DNA of 41,806 bases from Verrucomicrobiia bacterium (lineage in GTDB: Bacteria; Verrucomicrobiota; Verrucomicrobiia; Verrucomicrobiales; DEV007). The stretch lies in the NCBI GenBank assembly GCA_030425385.1, contig JAUIAH010000047.1, positions 1-41,806 on the forward strand, in the 5' to 3' direction. Position 1 is the first letter of the stretch. Each line of letters opens with the position of its first letter. The translations under genes and the position numbers were made by a program. Below are positions 25,221 to 33,725 of this stretch, piece after piece. The notes under the pieces were generated by a model. The model was not told where the DNA came from. It made no database searches and worked only from the letters and a program-made list of their open reading frames with translations.

Positions 25221-27284
25221 ATGAATCGATGTTTCCTCTTTGCGTTGCTGACCGGGGCGGCCGTTGCCCAGGATGTCCCCATCTTCGAACGTCATCAGCT
25301 GTCTGCTGAGTTTCACGCTGAAGGGGCCGCAGCTGGAGATTTTAACAAAGACGGCAAGATGGATGTGGTTGGTGGGCCGTTCTGGTATGCAGGACCGGAT
25401 TTCAAAGAGCGGAAGCGCATCTATGAGGCGGATGCCTTCCCGGTGAAAGGCTATTCGCGAAACTTCAATACCTGGGCGCATGACTTCAATGGCGATGGCT
25501 TCGACGATGTCCTCCGGGTGACCTTTCCCGGCGAGCATGCGGCATGGTATGAGAATCCAGGGGAGGGCGAGGGACCGTGGAAGGAGCACCGAGCCACCGA
25601 CGTCGTGGACAACGAATCGCCTCAGTTTGGAGATTTGACAGGGGACGGACAACCCGAACTGGTTTTCTCAGTGGGTGGTCGATTTGCCTACGCCGCATAT
25701 GACCCTGACAAACCGACCGCTCCCTGGAAGGTGCATCTGATTTCGCCGGAAGGCAGTACTGGAGGAAAGTTCACCCACGGCTTGGGCTTGGGCGATGTGG
25801 ATGGTGACGGTCGCGTGGATTTGTTAGAGAAAGAGCGCTGGTGGCGGCAACCGGAATCTCTGGAAGGCGATCCTTTGTGGAAGGGCAATCGCTTCCAGTT
25901 CTCGGGACCAGGCGGGGCTGACATGTTTGCCTACGATTTCGACGGTGACGGCGATCAGGACATCTTCACCAGCGCCGCAGCACACGCTTATGGGCTCACG
26001 TGGTTTGAACGCGCGCTGGACGAGACGGGGCGTCGGACTTGGGAACGCCATATCATCACGGGCGACAAGCCGGAACAGAATCCGCATGGAGTGGCCTTCA
26101 GCCAGGCACACGCGGCACAGTTGGTGGACGTGGATGGTGATGGTGTCAAAGACCTCATCACGGGCAAACGCTGGTATGCGCATAACGGCAAAGATCCAGG
26201 GGCAGAAGAACCCGCCGTGCTCTACTGGTTTAAGGTCAAGCCAGGAGGAGAGTCTGGTCAGGCAGCCTTCATTCCCTATCAGATTGATACGGACTCTGGC
26301 ATTGGTACGCAATTTATAGTTGCTGATCTTAACGGAGATGAACGCCCTGACATCGTCACTAGTAATAAGAAAGGAACGTTTGTGCATCTCCAGAAAGCGG
26401 CAAGGCAGAAGGGAGCGGACGCCGCTCCCCTCATTCAAGATGGCGACCACGTGGTCATGTTAGGCAACACCTTCATTGAGCGCGACGTCAACTACGGGTA
26501 TGTGGAAACGGCGCTGACGCAGGGACTCGCCGCCAAGGGGATTCGCGCCACCTTTCGCAATCTCGGGTGGAGCGGCGACACCGTCTTTGGGCACGCGCGC
26601 TCCTACTTTGGGCCGCCGCAAGAAGGCTTCGAACGCCTACAGCGACACTTGGAAGAGATCCAGCCGACTGTCATTGTGGCGAACTATGGAGCTGTCGCTG
26701 CGTTTGAGGGAGAGTCAGGTCTTTCAAACTTTCTCAAGGGCTATGCCCGACTTCTCAAGATGGCAACGAAAGCGAGCGGCGGGGCGCGAATCGTCCTGCT
26801 TTCGCCGCCTCCCTGCGAAACCCTAGGGGCACCCTTGCCGGACATGGACGCTCAGAATAAGCGCTTGGCTCACTATCGTGATGCTTTGCGAGCGTTTGCC
26901 GACGAGAATGGCTACCCATTCCTCGATCTCTTCGCAGCGCTGGGCAGTGGCAGAGCATCGCGGTCAACGCCATGGACGGATAATGGGGTGCATTTCACTG
27001 AGGAAGGTTACCGCCAACTGGCCCCATCCCTTGCTGCCCTCTTCGGTTGTGATGCTCCCTGGGACTTCTCATCGGAACTTCACCAACACGTGCTCACAAA
27101 GAATCGCTATTTCTTCTATCGCTGGCGGCCGCAGAACGAGACCTACTTGCATGGGTTCCGCAAACACGAACAGGGGCAGAATGCGGTCGAGATCCCGCAG
27201 TTTGACCCTCTCATTAAGGCGAAAGAGCAAGCCATCGATTCCGTGCTCAGCCGGATTCAGGCCACTCTCCAACCCGGCGCCTAA
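25221..27284 (+). CDS. Exported FG-GAP repeat protein fused to SGNH hydrolase-like domain
   Basis: A 687-residue exported protein (signal peptide MNRCFLFALLTGAAVA; the longer frame from 25107 would hide it). Residues about 30-400 carry seven FG-GAP/VCBS-like calcium-binding loops ('DFNKDGKMD', 'DFNGDGFDD', 'DVDGDGRVD', 'DFDGDGDQD', 'DVDGDGVKD' and others), suggesting a beta-propeller. Residues about 407-620 resemble SGNH/GDSL hydrolases ('FRNLGWSGDTVFGHARS', 'TVIVANYGAVAAFEG', 'DNGVHF' with D587 and H591). The nucleophile position of block I reads GNT rather than GDS. As I recall, this variant is frequent in the PVC version of the domain, so ester hydrolysis is uncertain. The PVC cytochrome gene overlaps its stop codon (TAATG). 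In this phylum the two are often adjacent or fused. Confidence 0.88.
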   Translation: MNRCFLFALLTGAAVAQDVPIFERHQLSAEFHAEGAAAGDFNKDGKMDVVGGPFWYAGPDFKERKRIYEADAFPVKGYSRNFNTWAHDFNGDGFDDVLRVTFPGEHAAWYENPGEGEGPWKEHRATDVVDNESPQFGDLTGDGQPELVFSVGGRFAYAAYDPDKPTAPWKVHLISPEGSTGGKFTHGLGLGDVDGDGRVDLLEKERWWRQPESLEGDPLWKGNRFQFSGPGGADMFAYDFDGDGDQDIFTSAAAHAYGLTWFERALDETGRRTWERHIITGDKPEQNPHGVAFSQAHAAQLVDVDGDGVKDLITGKRWYAHNGKDPGAEEPAVLYWFKVKPGGESGQAAFIPYQIDTDSGIGTQFIVADLNGDERPDIVTSNKKGTFVHLQKAARQKGADAAPLIQDGDHVVMLGNTFIERDVNYGYVETALTQGLAAKGIRATFRNLGWSGDTVFGHARSYFGPPQEGFERLQRHLEEIQPTVIVANYGAVAAFEGESGLSNFLKGYARLLKMATKASGGARIVLLSPPPCETLGAPLPDMDAQNKRLAHYRDALRAFADENGYPFLDLFAALGSGRASRSTPWTDNGVHFTEEGYRQLAPSLAALFGCDAPWDFSSELHQHVLTKNRYFFYRWRPQNETYLHGFRKHEQGQNAVEIPQFDPLIKAKEQAIDSVLSRIQATLQPGA

Positions 27285-30200
27285 TGCTGATCAATTCGAA
27301 ATTGATGAAAGCCTTTATCAACCTCGCCATTCTGCTAGGTGCTAGCAGTGTCTGGGCTCAGAACAACCTGTCTCTCGACGCCATTCCCAAGCCCGACCCC
27401 GCGGCGCAAGAGGCGAGTTTCGTCCTCGACGAGAATCTTGAGATCAATCTCTTCGCGTCAGACCCCATGATCGCGAAACCCGTGGGGATGAACTGGGATG
27501 CGCAGGGTCGGCTGTGGGTGGTCAGTTCGCGCCTCTACCCGCATATCAAGCCGGGCCAGCGATCCGATGATCAAGTGATTGTGTTAGAGGATCGAGATCG
27601 AGATGGCAAGGCGGACAAATCAACGGTCTTTGCGGAGGACTTGCTGATTCCTACCGGTATCTTACCCGGGGATGGCGGCGTCTATGTGGCCAATTCCACA
27701 GAAATGCTCTTTCTCGAAGATACGGATGGCGACCTGCGTGAGGATCGTCGTCGCGTGATGCTCAGTGGTTTCGGAACGGAGGATACCCATCACATCATCC
27801 ATTCCTTTCGAGGCGGGCCCGAGGGACTCTTGTACTTCAATCAATCGATCTACATCCATTCTCATGTGGAGACGCCACACGGCGTGCGGCGCCTCATGGC
27901 TGGAGGCATCTGGCACTTTCGCCCCGAAACGATGGAGTTGGAAGTCTTTGCTAGGGGATTTGTCAATTCCTGGGGACACGCCTGGAACCGCTATGGCCAG
28001 AGCTTTGCGACTGATGGCGCCTATGGGGAAGGGATCAATTATGTCTTTCCTGGTAGCACCTTTGTCACCGCTTACAATGCCAAGCGCCTCCTTCGCGGCT
28101 TGAATCCCGGGCAGCCCAAGCAGTGCGGCTTGGAGGTGATCGACTCCACTCATTTCCCCGAGGATTGGCAAGGGAACTTGATCACGAATGACTTCCGTGG
28201 GCATCGTGTGAATCGCTTCGTGGTGAGTGAAAGTGGTAGTGGCTACACCTCGCGTCAGGCTCCTGATCTTATTCGCACGACCCACGGTGCGTTCCGCCCG
28301 ATTGATGTGAAGATCGGGCCAGATGGCGCTCTTTATATCGCCGATTGGTACAATCCGATCATCCAGCACGGAGAAGTGGATTTCCGTGATCCGCGGCGTG
28401 ATCATGTCCATGGGCGCATCTGGCGGGTGACCTACAAAGGGCGCCCGCTGTCGCCGCGCCCGGAGGTGACCCATCAGCCCCTGGAAAAGATTGCCGACCA
28501 GTTGCGATCCAAGGACGGGCTCACACGGCATTTCGCGAAGCGTGCTTTGCGAGAAGCTCCTCAAGACGCCGTCTTGCCAGTGTTGAAGGAAATGTTAGCA
28601 AACGTGGCGTTGTCAGAGGATAAATTAGAGCTGCTGTGGGCTCATCAAGCAGTCAATCATTTGCATGAGCCACTCCTTCGCGAATTGCTGGCAGATGATG
28701 ATCATCGGGTGCGCGCGGCGGCTGTTCGCGTGCTCTATCATTGGCACGATCAGGTGGAAGATGCACTTAGTCTGCTGGAAGTTGCCGTGGGGGATGCCCA
28801 TCCTCAAGTGCGATTGGAGGCAGTCAATGCCTTGCGAAACAAAGGAGGGCAACCTGCTTTCGAACTCGCCATGCGAGCGTATCAACAGGAGGTCGACGAG
28901 AACATCGACTTTGCTCTCTGGCTCACGGCACGTGAATTGGAGAAGGATTGGCTGCCTGCCTTGGAAGCTGGTGATCTGTCATTGACACCAAAGGTCCTGC
29001 AGTTCGTTCTCACCGCGGCAGAGAAGCCAGAAGCGATTCGCTTTCTCTACGAATCTTATCAGGAAGCCGAGGCGAGAAATGAAGACACCAGCGCGCTTGC
29101 AGCGCTGTTTGCAGAGGTAGGTGATGCCGCCGCGCTTGATATTCTGTATGCGGATGCGCTCACCGAGCCAGAAGTGGAGGCAGTCGATGCGGGATTGGCG
29201 CGATTGGTCGAAGCGGTAACGACGCGCAAGGTGCAGCCAACGTCGCTAGAGCCGGAGAAACTCGTCCTGCTGATCGAGAAAGGAATCCCGAATGCGCTTC
29301 TGTTAGGAGGGGCTTGGAAACTGGAGGATGCCCGGGCCGCCATTGAGAAACAGTTAGGCGAGCAGCCTGAGGTGGTCATTCGTGCGCTTACTTACTTTGG
29401 CGACGGCGCGGCCGCGACCACGTTGCAGGGAATCACCGCAGACCTCACACACAGCCCGGCGACTCGAGCAGCGGCAGTGGCCGGACTGGCGGCGATTGAT
29501 CTCGAGGCAGGAGCTGCCGCGGGGGCGGCTTGGCTCGCGTCTGCCAATTCAGAGGAGAGCGCTGACAGGGTTCTCAATGCCTTTCTTTCGCAGAAACAAG
29601 GGCCCGCAGCACTCAGCGCGGCTCTTGAGGAGCAGGAGAAGCCCTTGGCGTCAGATGTGGCGACCGCAACCGTGCAACAAGCGGGCACGAGTGGCGGGGA
29701 GACAACGGCCCTGGTGGCGTCGCTTTCGAAATGGGGCGAGCTCAAGCCGATTACCCAAGGACTCACTCCCGATGAGATGAAGGCGTTTGTCGGCAAAGTG
29801 CGAGAGCACGGCGATCCTGCCCGCGGGGAACGCGTCTACCGTCGTGAGGCGCTTGCCTGTCAGACCTGCCACGCTATCGGTGGGGGTGGGGGAGCCGTGG
29901 GCCCTGACATGCTCAGCGTGGGATCTAGTGCACCCGTTGACTACATCGTGGATTCCCTTCTGGAACCTAACAAGAAGATCAAAGAGGGCTATCACACGAC
30001 GGTCTTGACGACCAAGACGAATGAAGTGATCACCGGTGGTCTTGTGCGTGAGTCCGATGACGAGATCGTCCTTCGGCTCGCAGATGGAAGTGAGCAAACG
30101 GTGAAGGCGACCGCGTTGAGTAAGAAAGAGATCATTCCCATCTCACTCATGCCACCGGGCCTCACCGCGAGTTTGCGAGAAGACGAATTGGTGGATCTCG

Positions 30201-30697
30201 TCCGCTTTCTCTCAGAGCTTGGCAAGGAGGGTCCTTACAAAGTGCCTGCAAACCGCTTCGTCCGTCGCTGGCGCGTGCTGCCCTACGATGACAATGTGAG
30301 TCATTGGATTCGCCGCAATGGAAGTCAAGCCATGCTGGGCCGAGGCGAGGCGCTGCCATGGAGGTCGGCCTATAGCACGGTGGCTGGGCAATTGCCGCTT
30401 TCCGAGATCGGCATCAATAAGGGCTTCAACAATGACTTGAGTTTCGCCAAGTTCGATATCGATGTCGCCGCCGCTGGCGAGATTGGGTTGCGAATCGCGA
30501 ATCCTCAAGGCCTGCAGGTGCTCGTGGGCGATACCCAAGCCGCCGCGAAAGAGGTCTCCACCATCGCGCTCGAGAAAGGACGTCACGCCGTCGTCCTGAT
30601 CATGGATCGGGCAGTGCGTCGCGCCGGTGACCTCCAGGTGGAACTGATCGATATCGCAGGCTCGTCCGCGCGGGCATCTCTCGTCATGGGTTTGTAG
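27284..30697 (+). CDS. PVC-type membrane-bound dehydrogenase/cytochrome c with HEAT-like repeats
   Basis: A 1137-residue exported protein of the class typical of Planctomycetes and Verrucomicrobia. Residues about 30-390 form a six-bladed beta-propeller ('FASDPMIAKPVGMNWDAQGRLWVV', 'GPDGALYIADWYNP', 'HGRIWRVTYKG'), followed by HEAT-like alpha repeats (about 400-820). The cytochrome c domain has CQTCH (C859, C862, H863) and 'VDYIVDSLLEPNKKIKEGYH'. A C-terminal beta domain resembling a carbohydrate-binding fold ends the protein. It probably transfers electrons from oxidation of a carbohydrate-type substrate in the periplasm. The start is either the ATG at 27284, coupled to the preceding stop, or the ATG at 27305, which gives a neater signal peptide (MKAFINLAILLGASSVWA). 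No recognisable ribosome binding site helps to decide. Confidence 0.93.
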   Translation: MLINSKLMKAFINLAILLGASSVWAQNNLSLDAIPKPDPAAQEASFVLDENLEINLFASDPMIAKPVGMNWDAQGRLWVVSSRLYPHIKPGQRSDDQVIVLEDRDRDGKADKSTVFAEDLLIPTGILPGDGGVYVANSTEMLFLEDTDGDLREDRRRVMLSGFGTEDTHHIIHSFRGGPEGLLYFNQSIYIHSHVETPHGVRRLMAGGIWHFRPETMELEVFARGFVNSWGHAWNRYGQSFATDGAYGEGINYVFPGSTFVTAYNAKRLLRGLNPGQPKQCGLEVIDSTHFPEDWQGNLITNDFRGHRVNRFVVSESGSGYTSRQAPDLIRTTHGAFRPIDVKIGPDGALYIADWYNPIIQHGEVDFRDPRRDHVHGRIWRVTYKGRPLSPRPEVTHQPLEKIADQLRSKDGLTRHFAKRALREAPQDAVLPVLKEMLANVALSEDKLELLWAHQAVNHLHEPLLRELLADDDHRVRAAAVRVLYHWHDQVEDALSLLEVAVGDAHPQVRLEAVNALRNKGGQPAFELAMRAYQQEVDENIDFALWLTARELEKDWLPALEAGDLSLTPKVLQFVLTAAEKPEAIRFLYESYQEAEARNEDTSALAALFAEVGDAAALDILYADALTEPEVEAVDAGLARLVEAVTTRKVQPTSLEPEKLVLLIEKGIPNALLLGGAWKLEDARAAIEKQLGEQPEVVIRALTYFGDGAAATTLQGITADLTHSPATRAAAVAGLAAIDLEAGAAAGAAWLASANSEESADRVLNAFLSQKQGPAALSAALEEQEKPLASDVATATVQQAGTSGGETTALVASLSKWGELKPITQGLTPDEMKAFVGKVREHGDPARGERVYRREALACQTCHAIGGGGGAVGPDMLSVGSSAPVDYIVDSLLEPNKKIKEGYHTTVLTTKTNEVITGGLVRESDDEIVLRLADGSEQTVKATALSKKEIIPISLMPPGLTASLREDELVDLVRFLSELGKEGPYKVPANRFVRRWRVLPYDDNVSHWIRRNGSQAMLGRGEALPWRSAYSTVAGQLPLSEIGINKGFNNDLSFAKFDIDVAAAGEIGLRIANPQGLQVLVGDTQAAAKEVSTIALEKGRHAVVLIMDRAVRRAGDLQVELIDIAGSSARASLVMGL

Positions 30698-30745
30698 TCC
30701 GCGGTTTTCTCAATTCAGGGAGAGGCTCTCGCAAATGCGGTCGCG

Positions 30746-30801
30746 GTCGCGCAGGCGCGACAAAAGCGTGCGAATGACGAGGAAGGGCCAGAATCCTTCC
30801 T
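30746..30801 (+). other. Two small hairpins after the PVC cytochrome gene
   Basis: GTCGCG-CAGG-CGCGAC (30746-30761) and AGGAAGG-N8-CCTTCCT (30780-30801) are both perfect stems in the gap 30698-30877. Neither has a T-run after it, so termination is only a possibility. A TATAAT at 30825-30830 further along could belong to a promoter of the next gene, but no matching -35 box is seen. Confidence 0.35.
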
Positions 30802-30877
30802 TCAGCAAGAGGCATAGCATTCTCTATAATCTGGAAATTACGAAAAATCATGATTTCTTGAGTGTGTGACCCCCACG

Positions 30878-33724
30878 ATGACTCTCATGCTGGTGGCGTT
30901 TGAACTCGCCACCTTCGCCACGCCCGTTCGTCCTCCCACCAACTCGCCCCCGACTGTCGGGGACGTGACCGGTCCGACCACGCCTCACGCTGAGGTCGAG
31001 CTGGTGTATGAAGTGGCGGCGTCCGACCGCGACAATGATCCGCTCACCTTCGATTGGTATTTCTCTAATGGTGACGTCATCCGCACCGAGACCAATAGCG
31101 TCCAGTACTCTTGGCCTGCCGGAGGATCCTATCACGTGCACGTCATCGTCGACGATGGTGAGCCCTTCCATGCCACGACGTCAGAGACAATCGATGTGAC
31201 GGTAGCAGGTCCTCTCGCGTCCTTTACGGAAGGAGTCATCGATCCGCTTGTGGAGAGTGACTATCATTTCACCTTCGCAGACCATGTGGAAGGGCACTTC
31301 TTTGTAGGCGCCCGTGCCGGGGCGCTCGAGGATGATGACGGGGTGCTCTATTGGTCTTGGGATGGATTGTCCTGGATGGGGCCTGTGTTAGAAATTCCCG
31401 GTCTTCGTGTGACGGCGCTCTTCTGGGATGGCCAGCAGTTTGTCTTGGTGGGCGAAGCCTTTGTTGAGGAGGCGCTGGTTGGGGTGATCTATACGGCTCC
31501 AGACGGACGCCATTGGAAACGGCGACGCCTGGACGAGAGCGGTCGGGCCTATGAGGGAGCCGGATGGAATGGCCAGCAGTACGTCATCGCGCTCAGTGAC
31601 GGAAACATCTTGGTCACGGATGACCTGGTTACTTGGGACGAAAGGACCCTGCCCGAGTCCGCAACCTACGGAGGGGCGAGTGCGGCTGAGAGTCTACGTG
31701 TTCTGTCAGGACATTGGCGCTTACTCACGCCGAATGTTCTTTATGGATCAGAGAATGGCCGTGATTGGGAAATTGTGAGAGAATATGCGAATGCGCAGCG
31801 AGCCATGCTTGCCTTGCCAGAGGGCATCTTCGTGACAGCCGGGCGCGGACGCGAGACGCACGTGTCCTTTCCCGGCGATCCATGGGAAAAGCACGAGCTA
31901 CGGAATGGAGACGGGTCCTTGCTGAATGAAGCGGGGACTGTGGTGGGACTCTTCGATGTGAATGGCTTGGTGTGCGCCCAGTTTAGACCCGATACAGGAG
32001 AGGATCGCTGGCACGTTTGGCATGATGATACGGAACGCTGGACGCGGATTGCGAGTGCCCCACTGCCTGCTGACGGCGTCGTCGCCTATGGAGCCGGTCG
32101 GTTGCTTTCCGCTCAGGGACCACTTACCGCGACCTTGGTTTCGGGGTCTTTCTTCCCCGACAATGAAGCCCCTGCCGGTTCCATCCAAGGACCCACTGCC
32201 CGAGCGGCTCGCCAGACTGGGCTCTACCAAACGAACACATCGGATCCTGACGGTGACACCATGACGTTCTGGTGGGATCGCGGCGACGATACACCATGGG
32301 TGCGCGCCGATGCCCCTTCGCTCAATTGGCTCACGGCAGGACCTTTCTCCTTGCAACTACACGCCATCGACGGGCGCGGCGGCGTGCTTCTCACCGAGAT
32401 CACGGTAGAGATCACCGATCCTTTGGATCAATGGACGCAGATTGAAAGTCATAGCACCCAAATTCTCTTCGCCATTGCGCTAGGAAAGAATGGCGATCTC
32501 GTCACGGTGGGGAATGAGAGCACGGTTCTCTTCTCGGATGATGGAAAGAGCTGGGAAGGGCAAATGTTAGGTGTGGATCATGTCAGTGTGCGAGACGTCA
32601 CCTACACCGGGAGCCATTTCATCGCCGTGGGTGTCTTGGATGAGACCGCCTATGCATTCCGTTCCGCTGACGGAAAGCAGTGGTCGACCGTTTGGATCGC
32701 CGATAGGGCGCAGACGGATCTGCGAGCAGTGTGTTCCCACGAGAACGTCGCCGTTGCCGGGGGGCGGGGTGGCCTGATCATCCGCTCGATTGATCATGGA
32801 GCGACGTGGACGGAAGTCGCGCAGGATGTCTCTACCGCAACCCTTCGCCGCGTGACGCGTGGCGATGACTTGTTTGTCGCCGCGCATTGGGATGGCATCA
32901 TGACCTCGCCTGATGGCTTGCTTTGGTCCGCGGGCACGGTGGATACGTTAGGATGGAACCACCTCCATTGGGTGCACGATCGTTACATCAATTCGGGATG
33001 GACCTTCTCTGAAGGGTTGTGGACCTCTCCCGATGCCGCCACCTGGTCCAAGGCGACGGTCGTGCCAGATCGTAGTTATGAAATGCCCGCCCTCGCATTC
33101 GTTGACGGCGTCTATGTGGCCAAGGGAAACTTTGCCCAGGGTGCCAATCAATTGCTCTTCTCGGTCGATGGCGAATCCTGGTTGGCCAAGCCCGCGCCGG
33201 CACCCTGGAGTTGGCGGCTCGACCTCCAACCCTACGAAGGCAGTTTGATCAGCGTTGGCAACGGCGGGGAGATCTGGCGGAGTGAACGCCTCATTCCCGA
33301 GGAAACGGTGGATTCCTACGAGGCCTGGCGCCTGAGCCACGCCTTGGAAGGGGAGTTCTCCGACCGCGTCGCCGACTACGACAGCGATGGCTGGTCCAAT
33401 CTCATCGAATATGCCTTGTGGATGAAGCCGAACACCACTGAGTTAGTGGGCAATGATGGCACCACGGAGAACCCTGGCGTGCGACTCCTGCGTGATCTCG
33501 AAACGGGCACCCTGACATTGGAATATCTCCGACCAGAGATCTCTAACATCGAGTACCAGGTCTTTCACTCGATCGATGGAAAGACGTGGGAGGAGATCGA
33601 AGGCGAGGGCGAGACCATTCCCCTCGAAGGCACAGGCGCCCTCCGCGTGCGCCATGAAGGGCTGGAAGAATTGCCCGGTGTGGAAGCTGGGAATTGCCTC
33701 TTCCAAGTCACCGTTTCAGACTAA
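30878..33724 (+). CDS. Large PKD/BNR-like repeat protein
   Basis: A 948-residue protein from the ATG at 30878; a GTG at 30866 would add four residues. It has a PKD-type domain near the N-terminus ('ASDRDNDPLTFDWYFSNGD') and a first set of BNR/Asp-box-like motifs ('TAPDGRHWK', 'TDDLVTWDE', 'ENGRDWE'). A second PKD-like domain lies near residues 430-520 ('TSDPDGDTMTFWWD'), followed by a second propeller-like set ('SDDGKSWEG', 'SADGKQWS', 'SIDHGATWTE', 'SPDGLLWS', 'SVDGESWL'). The C-terminus ('DYDSDGWSNLIEYALWMKP', 'YQVFHSIDGKTWEEI') is a type common in Verrucomicrobia. The signal peptide is poor (MTLMLVAFELATFATP, no positive charge). Either the gene has lost its 5' end or export is atypical. 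No sialidase active site is evident. Confidence 0.78.
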   Translation: MTLMLVAFELATFATPVRPPTNSPPTVGDVTGPTTPHAEVELVYEVAASDRDNDPLTFDWYFSNGDVIRTETNSVQYSWPAGGSYHVHVIVDDGEPFHATTSETIDVTVAGPLASFTEGVIDPLVESDYHFTFADHVEGHFFVGARAGALEDDDGVLYWSWDGLSWMGPVLEIPGLRVTALFWDGQQFVLVGEAFVEEALVGVIYTAPDGRHWKRRRLDESGRAYEGAGWNGQQYVIALSDGNILVTDDLVTWDERTLPESATYGGASAAESLRVLSGHWRLLTPNVLYGSENGRDWEIVREYANAQRAMLALPEGIFVTAGRGRETHVSFPGDPWEKHELRNGDGSLLNEAGTVVGLFDVNGLVCAQFRPDTGEDRWHVWHDDTERWTRIASAPLPADGVVAYGAGRLLSAQGPLTATLVSGSFFPDNEAPAGSIQGPTARAARQTGLYQTNTSDPDGDTMTFWWDRGDDTPWVRADAPSLNWLTAGPFSLQLHAIDGRGGVLLTEITVEITDPLDQWTQIESHSTQILFAIALGKNGDLVTVGNESTVLFSDDGKSWEGQMLGVDHVSVRDVTYTGSHFIAVGVLDETAYAFRSADGKQWSTVWIADRAQTDLRAVCSHENVAVAGGRGGLIIRSIDHGATWTEVAQDVSTATLRRVTRGDDLFVAAHWDGIMTSPDGLLWSAGTVDTLGWNHLHWVHDRYINSGWTFSEGLWTSPDAATWSKATVVPDRSYEMPALAFVDGVYVAKGNFAQGANQLLFSVDGESWLAKPAPAPWSWRLDLQPYEGSLISVGNGGEIWRSERLIPEETVDSYEAWRLSHALEGEFSDRVADYDSDGWSNLIEYALWMKPNTTELVGNDGTTENPGVRLLRDLETGTLTLEYLRPEISNIEYQVFHSIDGKTWEEIEGEGETIPLEGTGALRVRHEGLEELPGVEAGNCLFQVTVSD

Positions 33725-33725
33725 C

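Noticed and set aside
27333-27349. Inverted repeat CTGCTAG-GTG-CTAGCAG
   Set aside because: It lies within the signal-peptide coding region of the cytochrome gene and is explained by Leu-Leu-Gly-Ala-Ser codons; no regulatory role is needed.
30698-30877. dif recombination site near the skew switch
   Set aside because: I compared the AT-rich stretch around 30815-30840 with the XerC/XerD half-sites and found too few matches.
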